Assembly (NCBI RefSeq): GCF_023008165.1
Contig: NZ_JAKQZA010000004.1
Span: 410,337 to 474,336 of the forward strand
Origin: Kordiimonas laminariae
GTDB lineage: Bacteria > Pseudomonadota > Alphaproteobacteria > Sphingomonadales > Kordiimonadaceae
Length of the DNA: 64,000 bases
Direction of reading: 5' to 3'
The position numbers and the translations under genes are program-made. Positions within the stretch are counted from its first letter, which is position 1; every line of letters starts with the position of its first letter. Shown in pieces: positions 29,596 to 38,817 of the stretch. The notes beneath the pieces were generated by a model. The model worked only from the letters and a program-made list of their open reading frames with translations. It made no database searches and had not been told where the DNA came from.

Positions 29596-30312
29596 ATGCT
29601 TAACTTGCTAAATGTTGGTTTTTCCTATGATAATACTGTCGACATTCTCTCTGACCTGTGTTTGTCGGTTGAAGAGGGGGAAGTCGTTGCCCTTTTAGGG
29701 CCCAGCGGATGTGGCAAGTCTACCTTATTACGTCTTATTTCGGGTTTATTGGAACCTTCTACTGGCTCAATTAGTTATGACGGCAAGTGTGATACAGCTT
29801 TTGTTTTTCAAGAACCTTCCTTAATGCCATGGGCTACTGTTGAAAGAAATGTCAAATTACCGCTGAAGTTAAAGAATAATATTGATAATCAACAGGTTGT
29901 CGATGCACTTGAAGCTGTAGAATTAGCTGGTTTTGAAAAAAGATTTCCTGAAGCGTTATCAGGTGGGCAAAAAATGCGTGTATCGATTGCAAGGGCACTT
30001 GTTGCTCAGCCAGATATTTTGCTGTTGGATGAACCATTTGCAGCGCTTGACGAAATTTTACGCTTTCAAATGAATAACTTAATACTTAATCTTCAAGTAA
30101 AAAATAAACTAACCGTACTCTTCGTCACTCACAGTATCTATGAAGCTGCTTACCTTGCAGACAAGGTATTCATTATGAAAGACGGCATGATTTCAGGCGA
30201 AGTAACGCCACAATTGGATCGGTCATTAAAGCCTGATGAACAACGTACGTCGATTGAATTTATGAATGCAGCAAAGCAGATTGCTGAACTTCTGGCCGGA
30301 GAGGTGGTTTGA
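29596..30312 (+). CDS. ABC transporter ATP-binding protein (nitrate/sulfonate/pyrimidine-precursor type)
   Basis: ATPase of the importer. The 238 residues contain Walker A GPSGCGKST (about 34-42), the Q-loop VFQEPSLMPWATVERNV typical of SsuB/TauB/ThiZ proteins, signature LSGGQKMR, Walker B ILLLDEPFAALDE and the switch His in VTHSIYEA. It lies 9 bp after the binding-protein gene, and its stop overlaps the permease start by 4 bp. Confidence 0.95.
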   Translation: MLNLLNVGFSYDNTVDILSDLCLSVEEGEVVALLGPSGCGKSTLLRLISGLLEPSTGSISYDGKCDTAFVFQEPSLMPWATVERNVKLPLKLKNNIDNQQVVDALEAVELAGFEKRFPEALSGGQKMRVSIARALVAQPDILLLDEPFAALDEILRFQMNNLILNLQVKNKLTVLFVTHSIYEAAYLADKVFIMKDGMISGEVTPQLDRSLKPDEQRTSIEFMNAAKQIAELLAGEVV

Positions 30313-31064
30313 TGCGAGTGGTACTACCAATTAGCGCGCTAATTGTTCTTTTAGGGTTCTGGGAGTGGTATGTGGCTTACGCGGGAATACCTAAATTTGT
30401 GCTTCCTGCGCCGTCACTCATTTATGCTTCTCTGGTATCGAACTTGTCGGACTTATTGTGGGCAGGGTTATCTACCCTAGAGGTTACTTTAAAGGCTCTT
30501 TTTGCAGCGGCGATCAGCGGTATATTATTTGCGCTGTTATTTAGCGTTAGTAGACGGTTTGAAATGACTGTATATCCGTTTGCCGTCATTCTTCAGGTAA
30601 CGCCAATAATAGCAATAGCTCCGCTCGTCATCATATGGGTTGGTATTGATAATGTTGATTTAGCGCAGGTCATAATTGCATGGCTGGTGGCCTTTTTTCC
30701 AATTTTGGCCAATATGTCAGCAGGGCTAAAATCGGTTGATCAGAACTTGCAGGATATTTTTACTCTATATGGTGCTAATCGGTGGCAGCGTTTTTGGCTC
30801 CTTTTATGGCCGTCTTCCATGCCGTATTTGCTTGCTAGTTTAAAAGTAAGTGGGGGGTTAGCTCTTATTGGCGGGGTTGTAGCTGAGTTTGTTGCAGGTT
30901 CTGGTGCTTCGGCTGGACTTGCATGGCGCATCATCGAGGCTGGCAATAGGCTCAATATTGAGAAAATGTTCGCCGGTCTCTTGATCCTTGCTTTAATGGG
31001 GATGGCTATATTTTACTTCTTTGCCTTTTTGGAAAACCTTTGGCTTAAGCGATCTAAAGCCTGA
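30309..31064 (+). CDS. ABC transporter permease (SsuC/TauC type)
   Basis: Inner-membrane channel of the importer. The 251-residue protein has about six membrane spans and the EAA loop as DIFTLYGANRWQRFWLLLWPSSMPYLLASLK (only its centre, YGANRWQRFWLLLWP, need be read). It also has the usual FYVLPAPSLI-like N-terminal segment PKFVLPAPSLIYASL. The start codon overlaps the ATPase stop, and the three genes form a complete importer with one permease, which would act as a homodimer. Confidence 0.94.
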   Translation: MMRVVLPISALIVLLGFWEWYVAYAGIPKFVLPAPSLIYASLVSNLSDLLWAGLSTLEVTLKALFAAAISGILFALLFSVSRRFEMTVYPFAVILQVTPIIAIAPLVIIWVGIDNVDLAQVIIAWLVAFFPILANMSAGLKSVDQNLQDIFTLYGANRWQRFWLLLWPSSMPYLLASLKVSGGLALIGGVVAEFVAGSGASAGLAWRIIEAGNRLNIEKMFAGLLILALMGMAIFYFFAFLENLWLKRSKA

Positions 31065-31118
31065 TTTGTTCGTAAATATTCTTGCTGTATTAGTAAATAA
31101 ACGGTAGCTAGCATCATT

Positions 31119-32147
31119 ATGTTTCAAACACACGATAGAGATAGGCGAGCCGTTGGTTATTGGCTCCTGTTTATGGCATTCATCATCTTTGTGATGGTGG
31201 TTGTGGGTGGCGCAACGCGCCTGACGGAATCCGGGCTTTCCATGGTAAATTGGAACCCTGTAACGGGCGCACTTCCACCGATGTCTGAAGCAGAATGGAT
31301 GGACGAATTCAACGATTACAAAGCTAGCCCAGAATATAGGCTTAAAAACGCTGGAATGAGCCTGGAAGACTTCAAAGGCATTTTCTATTGGGAGTGGGGC
31401 CACCGTCTTCTTGGGCGGTTGATTGGCGTTTTCTTTTTTGTGCCATTCGTTTGGTTTTGGGCTAAAGGAAGAATTCCTAGTGGTTATAAGCCGCGTCTGG
31501 TTGTTCTGTTTGTTCTCGGGGGGCTCCAGGGCCTTCTTGGCTGGTATATGGTAAAATCTGGTTTGGTAGATGAACCAGCAGTAAGCCATTACCGCCTTAC
31601 AGCTCACCTCTCGCTTGCGTTGTTTTTGTTCGCAGCTATTCTTTGGACGGCGCTTTCACTTTTGAATCCAAGGCCTTCACGTACGGATTCTGGAGTAAAA
31701 CGATTAACGCACATAGCTATGCTGGTATTGGTTCTTCAGCTCGTTATGGGGGCACTGGTCGCTGGCCTGAAAGCAGGGCATATCTTTAATACTTGGCCGC
31801 TTATGGGGGAAACATTTGTTCCTGATGGGTTGCTGGGGCTTGAACCAGCTTGGCGAAACTTCTTCGATAATGCGGTTACTGTACAATTTGATCACCGAAT
31901 TGGAGCTTATGTCCTCACGGGCTTGATGTTTGTTATTTTGATAGCAGCGAGGAAATCTGTGTATCAGATAAAGGCCGCTGCATACCTCTTTGGTTTATCC
32001 GTGCTATTGCAAATGGTCCTTGGAATCATCATGTTATTAAATTATGTGCCTGTATCGTGGGGAACGGCCCACCAGGGCGGCGGCGTACTTGTGCTTGCAG
32101 CTTTGATAAATTTAATGCACATACAACGGCGGGGAGAGGCTAAATGA
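31119..32147 (+). CDS. ctaA: Heme A synthase (Cox15/CtaA)
   Basis: Converts heme O to heme A for cytochrome c oxidase in the inner membrane. The 342 residues have about eight spans. The alphaproteobacterial/mitochondrial type-2 features are GGATRLTESGLSMVNWNPVTG, the heme-ligand region FYWEWGHRLLGRLIG, VSHYRLTAHLSLAL, FDHRIGAYVLTG and TAHQGGGVLVL. cutA starts at its last codons (ATGA overlap). No cytochrome oxidase subunit genes are in the window. Confidence 0.96.
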   Translation: MFQTHDRDRRAVGYWLLFMAFIIFVMVVVGGATRLTESGLSMVNWNPVTGALPPMSEAEWMDEFNDYKASPEYRLKNAGMSLEDFKGIFYWEWGHRLLGRLIGVFFFVPFVWFWAKGRIPSGYKPRLVVLFVLGGLQGLLGWYMVKSGLVDEPAVSHYRLTAHLSLALFLFAAILWTALSLLNPRPSRTDSGVKRLTHIAMLVLVLQLVMGALVAGLKAGHIFNTWPLMGETFVPDGLLGLEPAWRNFFDNAVTVQFDHRIGAYVLTGLMFVILIAARKSVYQIKAAAYLFGLSVLLQMVLGIIMLLNYVPVSWGTAHQGGGVLVLAALINLMHIQRRGEAK

Positions 32148-32470
32148 CAAAAGAAGATTGCGTTACAATTTATGTAACTGCTGAAAGTGAAGATGTTGCT
32201 GTTCATATATCAACTGCACTTGTTCGGGAAAAATTGATTGCTTGCGCTAATGTGCAAACAGGTATCAGGTCAATTTATGAATGGGACGGTGTTATCCAGC
32301 TTGATAATGAAGTAGCGGTCACAATGAAGACAGTAGCATCTCACGTTGATGCTGTAATTGCGAAGGTGAAAGAGATGCACAGCTACGGTGTTCCCTGCAT
32401 TACTGTTTCACCTATTGTGGACGGCAATCCTGAATATCTGGAATGGGTTGCAAGACAGACGAAAGCTTAA
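32144..32470 (+). CDS. cutA: CutA divalent-cation tolerance protein
   Basis: Small trimeric protein of the CutA1 family, linked to copper tolerance in E. coli; its biochemical role is unclear. The 108 residues show the family segments REKLIACANVQ, GIRSIYEWDGVIQLDNEVAVTMKT and the C-terminal YGVPCITVSPIVDGNPEYLEWV. The start overlaps the ctaA stop by 4 bp, and the stop shares bases with the convergent nitrilase-fold gene. Confidence 0.95.
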   Translation: MTKEDCVTIYVTAESEDVAVHISTALVREKLIACANVQTGIRSIYEWDGVIQLDNEVAVTMKTVASHVDAVIAKVKEMHSYGVPCITVSPIVDGNPEYLEWVARQTKA

Positions 32471-33612
32471 GAGTTTTTATCAAGCCATAAATTGTAGATA
32501 GCGGCACCTTCAGAACCGGTTTTCCCGATATGAAGAGTGCCGTTTTCTATAATAAGGGCGTGACCATTGCCTTGTTGCTCCCAAAGTTTTCCTTTTAAAA
32601 ATACTGTCATTCCCCATTTTATGCCATATTCTGCGGCTTTTGCGGGGAGCGCATATTTTATCCACGCTTCACCTTCGGTTATTTGGCCAACATCACTGTG
32701 CCATGAAGCATATTCTTCATGTTCGCCTGCTGTGTATCCCCGCCAAGGTACATCCCATTGAATGCCTTCCAAATAAGCCGGCACCAGCAATAAATGAACA
32801 CCTTGCGAAGCCATAAAAGCGTTAGTGTCTTCAAACCAGCTATCAGCACAGATAAGAACACCGAAATTCATACCGTCCCTCTTGAAGGTCGGAAGGAATT
32901 TAGCGGATGAAGTGGTTGTGAAACCAGTTTCACTTGGTATTGGGTAAACCTTACGAATGGCATCCACTTGTGCTTTTCCGTCTGGGCCGAACACGAAACC
33001 AGTATTAAAAATAGGCCCATGTCCATATGTAAGTGCGTTAGGATAAACGCCCGGTGTCATAAGCGCGCTTGAGCCAGTTACAATAGTTACGCCGTATTTT
33101 TTGGAGAGATTGCTGAAGACGGTATTTATAGCTCTTGCAGTTTGCTCGGTTTGTGTCCGAAGGAAAGCCGCGGAAACATTATCTATATTATCAAAAATAT
33201 AGAAGTTCTTCAGAAATTGTAGAAGGTTTTGAAAGATAAGTGGCCGCATTGCAGCGGATGTCGAGCTAGCATTATATACTCGTGTGCCAGAATTTGTGGC
33301 TGCAAGCCAGGTTCCGATGTGCTCTGGCAGCAGTATAATAGTGCCTTCATTTATCCAGCCTTTACCTTGTGCTTCTTTTATGTAACTACCAATTTTGGCC
33401 TCGAAGCGGGCAGGGGTGGCGTAATCAAGGGGCACCATAAAAGGTTCTATGCCGACAACGTTTCCTTTTTGAGTATTTGTGCCAAAACTCTCAGTATGTT
33501 GGAGATATAACTCCGGCTGAGCGCCGAGATCAGGTGTAAAACCCGGCCAAAATAGATAAAAGGCGACCGCAAATACGGCCGCCAGTACAGTAAGTGTTTT
33601 CTTAAATTTCAT
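32467..33612 (-). CDS. Carbon-nitrogen hydrolase (nitrilase superfamily), exported
   Basis: Probable amidase/nitrilase-fold enzyme facing the periplasm, substrate unknown. The 381 residues begin with one hydrophobic span (about 6-26). The Glu is in IILLPEHIGTW (about 94-103), and the nucleophile Cys is in FGVLICADSWF (about 246-256). The catalytic Lys should lie between, near the GPDGKAQVDAIRKVYPIP segment. It follows the oxidoreductase gene by 8 bp on the same strand. Its TAA stop and the TAA stop of cutA overlap on the palindrome TTAA. Confidence 0.82.
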   Translation of the reverse strand: MKFKKTLTVLAAVFAVAFYLFWPGFTPDLGAQPELYLQHTESFGTNTQKGNVVGIEPFMVPLDYATPARFEAKIGSYIKEAQGKGWINEGTIILLPEHIGTWLAATNSGTRVYNASSTSAAMRPLIFQNLLQFLKNFYIFDNIDNVSAAFLRTQTEQTARAINTVFSNLSKKYGVTIVTGSSALMTPGVYPNALTYGHGPIFNTGFVFGPDGKAQVDAIRKVYPIPSETGFTTTSSAKFLPTFKRDGMNFGVLICADSWFEDTNAFMASQGVHLLLVPAYLEGIQWDVPWRGYTAGEHEEYASWHSDVGQITEGEAWIKYALPAKAAEYGIKWGMTVFLKGKLWEQQGNGHALIIENGTLHIGKTGSEGAAIYNLWLDKNS

Positions 33613-33620
33613 CTGTTGCC

Positions 33621-34628
33621 TTATTCATCAGCAAATTTAATCACCTGCTTACCGAAGTTTTTACCGCTCAACATGTCAATGAAGGCTTGAGGTGCGTTTT
33701 CGATACCTTCGGTTACACTTTCGCGGTACTTAAGCTTGCCTTCAGCGAGCCATTTAGCTCCAACACCAATCCATTCCCTGCACAAATCAGGATAATTGGA
33801 GACGATGAAGCCCTGCATTTTCACACTGCGACCTACAAGCATAACCATGTTGCGAGGGCCAGCAGGCATATCTTCCAGCGTTGCGTTATAATTGGCAATC
33901 ATGCCACAAAGCGCAACACGAGAATTGAAATTCAAGTTATTGATAACGGCTTCAAGAATAGGGCCACCAACGTTTTCAAAATAAACATCAATGCCCTTTG
34001 GATTAGAAGCTTTTACAGCTTTATAAACATCTTCTGTTTTATAGTTGAAAGCCTCATCAAAGCCGAGCTCTTTTAGATAGGCGACTTTGTCGTCGCTACC
34101 AGCGCTGCCAGCCACATGACAGCCCATGTTTTTACCAATTTGACCTACTACCTGCCCAACAGCACCTGATGCCGCTGAAACAAAGAGCTGATCGCCTTCT
34201 TTGAGTTCAGCCACACCCTTAAGGCCTACATAAGCTGTCATGCCTGGCATGCCTAAAACGCCAAGGTAATAGGAAAGAGGCGCTAATCCAGGCTGGATTT
34301 CCTGAAAGCCTGTGCCGTCAGTTACCATATAGTTTGCCCATAGCCCCATGCCCGTTACGTAAGCGCCTTCTTTAAACGGCCCACCGTTTGAAGCGATAAC
34401 TTTTGCTACAATACCAGCCTGACAAGCTTCACCGATTTGAAAAGGAGGTACATAGCTTTTCGCATCATTCATGCGTCCACGCATATAAGGATCAACAGAC
34501 ATATAGATGGTTTGAAGAAGTACTTCACCTTCAGCAGGCTCAGGCATAGCAGCATTTGCCAGCTCAAAGTTATCTGTTGTCGGCCAGCCATTTGGGCGGC
34601 TTTTAAGTAAAATCTGTTGGTTGCTCAT
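33621..34628 (-). CDS. NADP-dependent zinc-free oxidoreductase (MDR superfamily, CurA/LTB4DH-like)
   Basis: Reductase of activated double bonds (enones), related to curcumin reductase and leukotriene B4 dehydrogenase. The 335 residues start with QILLKSRPNGWPT, then carry DPYMRGRMNDAKSYVPPFQIGE, the Rossmann segment VSAASGAVGQVVGQIGKNMG and the family motif GIDVYFENVGGPILEAV. No structural zinc cysteines are present. It is first of a two-gene unit with the nitrilase-fold gene and divergent from the hybrid kinase. Confidence 0.93.
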   Translation of the reverse strand: MSNQQILLKSRPNGWPTTDNFELANAAMPEPAEGEVLLQTIYMSVDPYMRGRMNDAKSYVPPFQIGEACQAGIVAKVIASNGGPFKEGAYVTGMGLWANYMVTDGTGFQEIQPGLAPLSYYLGVLGMPGMTAYVGLKGVAELKEGDQLFVSAASGAVGQVVGQIGKNMGCHVAGSAGSDDKVAYLKELGFDEAFNYKTEDVYKAVKASNPKGIDVYFENVGGPILEAVINNLNFNSRVALCGMIANYNATLEDMPAGPRNMVMLVGRSVKMQGFIVSNYPDLCREWIGVGAKWLAEGKLKYRESVTEGIENAPQAFIDMLSGKNFGKQVIKFADE

Positions 34629-34831
34629 ATTTATAAACCCATGTTTTGAATTGTTATGGCGTGAATTAGACTTAACCGATCAAAAAGCAAGGTGTCGTTA
34701 CGGAAGTCTTCGAGGAAATTAACCAAACATAAAGCAGCAATACCCATACTTAGTCAGTGAATTTAGGTTTTTAGTAGTTTTATATTTGTTGGCTGTGTTC
34801 CGAGTTGAAGTATTTCAGGGATGAGCACCAA

Positions 34832-37555
34832 ATGCAGATTAGAGAACTGATAAAACTCGAACGCGGCGGCTTTCTTTTTGTTGCGGGGCTTGTATTGGCC
34901 TGTTTAATCCTTATCGGATTAAATTTAAATATTAGTGGTAATACCAGTTCGGTTGACGAAAAGTGGCAACGTTATACGGATCAACAATCTGATAAAATGG
35001 TTCTTGTGACCCAGCTTAGAAAAGAGCTGGGTTATGGGGGGATGATCCACGAGTTTAAGAATTATGTATTGCGTCATGATCCTGCATACCTTGATATAGT
35101 CTGGGCTAAACTGGGCGGGGCTGAAGCAGCGCTGGCCGAATATAAAACCTTGCCTATCTCAGATACTGAGAAGGTTGCTCTCATTGATCTTCAAAACACA
35201 ATAGCTGAATACCGCAGAGCAGTTCTAGAGGCTTCAGATCTCATCGCAGAGGGGAAAGCTTCTGTAGAGGTAGATAGTGCGGTAAGGGTGGATGACGGGC
35301 CGGGGCTGGTAGCACTTTATGCATTATCGGAAGAGGCTGGTTTAACCAGTAGTGGCTCGCAGAACTCTAAGGCAGACTTGGTTACTTCATTGAGAGCTGC
35401 TCTTGGATATGGGGGGATGATCCATGAGTTTAAGAATTTCATATTAAGAGGCGATAAGAGACGCATAGATAGGGCTGCAGCTAAGGCCGATGCCGCTAAT
35501 CGTGCTATAAATGGCTACCTTGCGTTGGCCGTTAATGAAAGTGAAATAACCGCATTAAATGATATTCAAGCAACCCTGTCAGCTTATCAGTTAGTGTTCG
35601 AAACCGCTGTGAAATTAAAAGCTGAAGGGCTATCTCCACAAGAAATCGATACCAAGGTTAGGGTGGATGATATTCCTGCATTAGAAGGATTTGCCGACCT
35701 TAGCTATGAACACCAACTCCAAAGTGCAGAAAATGCTGCCGCGGTTGTAGGTGCGCTCAGTACCGCAAGAAGAATGATTTCTATCAGTCTTTGGGTCACA
35801 GTTTTGATTGTTACCATCTTAATGGCAGTTGCCATTTGGAATATATACGATCGCTACAATAGGGAAATGATGTTAAGGGCGAACGAGGGTCGTACCAGAG
35901 CAATCGTGGAAAACTCTATTGACGGTATCATCGTCATCGATTCACGGGGTATTATTCAAGAATTTAACAAAGGTGCGGAGAGTATCTTCCAGTATTCTGC
36001 TAAAGAGATCATTGGCCGTAATGTTTCGCTGCTAATGCCTATTCATCTTGCTCGCGAACATGATGGTTTTCTGAAGCGGTATCTCAAAACCGGAGAAGCG
36101 AAGATTATCGGCTTCGGTCGTGAAGTGATAGGGATGCGGCAGGACAATTCCCAGTTCCATATGCACCTTTCATTAAATGAATTACGCCTTGGAAGTGAAG
36201 TATATTTTACCGGTATTGTCAGAGATATCACCGAAGCCAAACAAGCGGAAGAAGCTCTGATGAGGGCGAAGGAAGAAGCTGAACATGCAAACAAAGCGAA
36301 GTCAGAGTTTCTTGCCAGTATGAGTCATGAAATTAGAACACCAATGACCGGGGTTATGGGGCTCGCTGACCTACTGCTTGATGACAAGCTTTCCAAAGGT
36401 AGTAAAGAGAAAGTCTACCGGATCAAAGACGCCACTCGTTCACTCCTCACAATATTGAACGACATTTTGGATATTTCAAAACTTGAAGCCAATAAAATGG
36501 CAATTGAGAGTTTGGACTTCCATTTGCCGGGGATGCTTGAAGATGCACTCAGTTTCTTTGAGGAAAAACGAAAGGGAAGCAGAAGGCAAGATCTTAAACT
36601 CACTCTTAAGATGTCAGATGATCTACCAACTACCATTAATGCAGACCCAACCAGATTGCGTCAGGTTCTAATGAACCTGATAGGAAATGCTGTTAAATTT
36701 ACGAAGAAGGGCGGGGTTACACTAACGGCTTCTATTCTAAGGTCCGAGAAAGAGGAGTCTATTAAGATAGAGGTCCGAGATACTGGCATCGGCATGGCCA
36801 AGGAGACCATTGGTAAGCTCTTTGCGGATTTCACTCAGGCAGATGCCTCAATTACCCGAAGGTTTGAAGGAACCGGGCTAGGGCTTTCAATTTGTAAGAG
36901 GCTTGTCGAACTTATGGGTGGTGAGATTGGTGTGGAGAGTGAGATAGGTATTGGTAGCAGGTTCTGGTTTACATTGCCGTATCATGCAGCAGAAACGGAA
37001 GTATTGGCGCCAACACTGAAAGCCAAATCGGAACTTACACAATACGAAGCGAACAGGAAGCTATCCGTGCTGATTGCAGAGGATAATATGCTCCTTCAGC
37101 ATATTATTAGCGAGATGATTGGTGGTTTCGGCCATGAATTTCATATCGTAGAAAACGGTGCAGAGGCAATTCAGGCAGTAGAAAGTGAAGATTTTGATCT
37201 TGTTCTTATGGACGTTAGGATGCCTGAAGTATCAGGAACGGATGCATCCATAGCTATTCGCAAGATGGGTGGGCTTAAGCGTCGTATTCCAATTATTGCG
37301 ATCACGGCGGATGCTATGGAAGAGCATAAAGCAGAATATCATGAGGCTGGCATGGATGCTTGTGTTACCAAACCAATTGATCGAGATGAGTTAGTAAAAA
37401 CCATTGATAGCGTGCTGGGGGAAGCAATCCATCATGCAGCTGGGGAGTGCAGCACTGAGCCAGCAAAGCAGGAACAATCATCAGCTAAAAATAAGCCAAC
37501 AGCTCCTAAAGATAAATCAAATGCACTGGTTGGGTTGCTGGATGAGCTAAAATAA
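34832..37555 (+). CDS. Hybrid sensor histidine kinase/response regulator with duplicated periplasmic module
   Basis: Membrane sensor kinase of 907 residues (start ATG 34832; an upstream in-frame TTG at 34805 is less likely). Order: membrane span 1 (about 11-35); two similar periplasmic modules (about 57-161 and 181-287), each with [11 protein letters not shown] and VRVDD; span 2 (about 315-338); PAS (350-470); HisKA with H499 in MSHEIRTPM; HATPase with [14 protein letters not shown] and GTGLGLS; receiver domain with phospho-acceptor D794 in LMDVRMPE and K847. A Lys/Ser-rich tail ends it. No Hpt domain or partner regulator gene is adjacent, so the output is unknown. Confidence 0.93.
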   Translation: MQIRELIKLERGGFLFVAGLVLACLILIGLNLNISGNTSSVDEKWQRYTDQQSDKMVLVTQLRKELGYGGMIHEFKNYVLRHDPAYLDIVWAKLGGAEAALAEYKTLPISDTEKVALIDLQNTIAEYRRAVLEASDLIAEGKASVEVDSAVRVDDGPGLVALYALSEEAGLTSSGSQNSKADLVTSLRAALGYGGMIHEFKNFILRGDKRRIDRAAAKADAANRAINGYLALAVNESEITALNDIQATLSAYQLVFETAVKLKAEGLSPQEIDTKVRVDDIPALEGFADLSYEHQLQSAENAAAVVGALSTARRMISISLWVTVLIVTILMAVAIWNIYDRYNREMMLRANEGRTRAIVENSIDGIIVIDSRGIIQEFNKGAESIFQYSAKEIIGRNVSLLMPIHLAREHDGFLKRYLKTGEAKIIGFGREVIGMRQDNSQFHMHLSLNELRLGSEVYFTGIVRDITEAKQAEEALMRAKEEAEHANKAKSEFLASMSHEIRTPMTGVMGLADLLLDDKLSKGSKEKVYRIKDATRSLLTILNDILDISKLEANKMAIESLDFHLPGMLEDALSFFEEKRKGSRRQDLKLTLKMSDDLPTTINADPTRLRQVLMNLIGNAVKFTKKGGVTLTASILRSEKEESIKIEVRDTGIGMAKETIGKLFADFTQADASITRRFEGTGLGLSICKRLVELMGGEIGVESEIGIGSRFWFTLPYHAAETEVLAPTLKAKSELTQYEANRKLSVLIAEDNMLLQHIISEMIGGFGHEFHIVENGAEAIQAVESEDFDLVLMDVRMPEVSGTDASIAIRKMGGLKRRIPIIAITADAMEEHKAEYHEAGMDACVTKPIDRDELVKTIDSVLGEAIHHAAGECSTEPAKQEQSSAKNKPTAPKDKSNALVGLLDELK

Positions 37556-37640
37556 TGGGGTATTTAAATACCGTTTTTATAACTATTTGTTTTTGTTTGT
37601 TTATTTAAGAATATAATGAAATTAAAAGCTATTTTCTCCG

Positions 37641-37668
37641 TTGACAAAGCTCCTTTTCCCTATATAAG
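37641..37668 (+). promoter_or_regulatory. Sigma-70 promoter of rplM-rpsI
   Basis: TTGACA (37641-37646), a 16-bp spacer and TATAAG (37663-37668). It predicts a leader of about 85 nt before the rplM ATG. Confidence 0.75.
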
Positions 37669-37687
37669 ACGCCGACAGATGAATTGA

Positions 37688-37759
37688 GCCTCTTGCCTAT
37701 GTGGTAAGGGGCATAGTTGTAAAACTCCGGATTTAGTCCGGTAACCGAGGCAAATTGCG
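37688..37759 (+). promoter_or_regulatory. Structured 5' leader of rplM, possible ribosomal-protein autoregulatory element
   Basis: The leader can fold with TTGCC (37693-37697) pairing GGCAA (37749-37753). These close around a TATG/CATA arm (37698-37701 with 37712-37715) and a CCGGA/TCCGG hairpin (37727-37731 with 37737-37741). The right side of the closing stem includes part of the Shine-Dalgarno GAGG (37747-37750). This shape would suit feedback by L13 or S9. Folding was judged by eye. Confidence 0.45.
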
Positions 37760-38218
37760 ATGAAAACTTATTCCGCAAAACCATCGGAGATCGAAAAGAA
37801 ATGGCTTATCGTTGACGCTGAGGACCTAGTTCTTGGTCGTATGGCACAAGCCGTTGCTGTTGTTCTCCGCGGCAAGCACAAGCCAACATACACACCGCAC
37901 ATGGATTGTGGTGACAATGTTATCGTTATCAATGCTGAAAAAGTTAAACTTACAGGCAAAAAACGCACTGATAAAGTTTACTACCGTCACACTGGTCACC
38001 CAGGTGGTATTAAATCAGCAACTGCTGGCGAAATCCTTGATGGTCGCTTCCCAGAGCGCGTTGTTGAAAAAGCAATCGAGCGTATGATCCCTAAAGGTCC
38101 GCTTGGTCGTCAACAAATGCGTAACCTGCGTGTATACGCTGGTACTGAGCACCCACATGCTGCACAAGAGCCAGAAGTTCTGGACGTTGCAGCCATGAAC
38201 CCTAAGAATAAGAGGTAA
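37760..38218 (+). CDS. rplM: 50S ribosomal protein L13
   Basis: Early-binding large-subunit protein. The 152 residues match the bacterial family: [20 protein letters not shown] at the start, [31 protein letters not shown] and [20 protein letters not shown]. It has GAGG upstream and its own strong promoter, and is followed by rpsI after 5 bp, the universal L13-S9 pair. Confidence 0.99.
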   Translation: MKTYSAKPSEIEKKWLIVDAEDLVLGRMAQAVAVVLRGKHKPTYTPHMDCGDNVIVINAEKVKLTGKKRTDKVYYRHTGHPGGIKSATAGEILDGRFPERVVEKAIERMIPKGPLGRQQMRNLRVYAGTEHPHAAQEPEVLDVAAMNPKNKR

Positions 38219-38223
38219 GCGAC

Positions 38224-38700
38224 ATGGCTGATCTTCAAGATCTTAAAGAAATCACTGGCGAAGCAGCTGCAGCTGTGGAAGCTACAGAAGAGCGCAAGCC
38301 TGTTGTAGACGCACAGGGCCGTTCATACGCTACTGGTAAGCGTAAAGACGCTGTTGCACGTGTTTGGGTGAAGCCTGGTTCAGGTAAAATCACTGTAAAC
38401 GGTCGTGATCAGGAAACATACTTTGCACGCCCAACACTACGTCTTGTAGTGAACCAACCTTTCCAGGTTGCTGGCCGTGAAAACCAGTATGACGTTGTTG
38501 CTACTGTAAAGGGCGGCGGTCTTTCTGGTCAGGCTGGTGCGGTGAAGCACGGTATTTCCAAAGCACTCCAGCTTGCTGAGCCTGAGCTTCGCGCTGCTCT
38601 TAAAGCTGCTGGCTTCCTAACACGTGATGCTCGTGTTGTTGAACGTAAGAAGTACGGTCGCGCAAAAGCTCGTCGTTCCTTCCAGTTCTCGAAGCGTTAA
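38224..38700 (+). CDS. rpsI: 30S ribosomal protein S9
   Basis: Small-subunit head protein whose C-terminal tail reaches the P-site tRNA. The 158 residues include an alphaproteobacterial acidic N-terminal extension (about 1-33), then [27 protein letters not shown], and the invariant basic tail [17 protein letters not shown]. It is second in the rplM-rpsI operon, which ends at a strong terminator. Confidence 0.99.
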   Translation: MADLQDLKEITGEAAAAVEATEERKPVVDAQGRSYATGKRKDAVARVWVKPGSGKITVNGRDQETYFARPTLRLVVNQPFQVAGRENQYDVVATVKGGGLSGQAGAVKHGISKALQLAEPELRAALKAAGFLTRDARVVERKKYGRAKARRSFQFSKR

Positions 38701-38735
38701 GCTTTATTGGTCATACGATCACAGAATTACAGAAG

Positions 38736-38766
38736 AGGCCTCCCAGTTTGGGTGGCCTTTTTTTTG
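38736..38766 (+). terminator. Rho-independent terminator after rpsI
   Basis: Stem AGGCC-T-CCCA / TGGG-T-GGCCT (38736-38745 and 38749-38758) with loop GTT, followed by a run of eight T. Confidence 0.92.
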
Positions 38767-38817
38767 TGTTAAAACTCTGATATCAGGTTGTAATGCATAG
38801 TTTATTGGGGATGTTAA

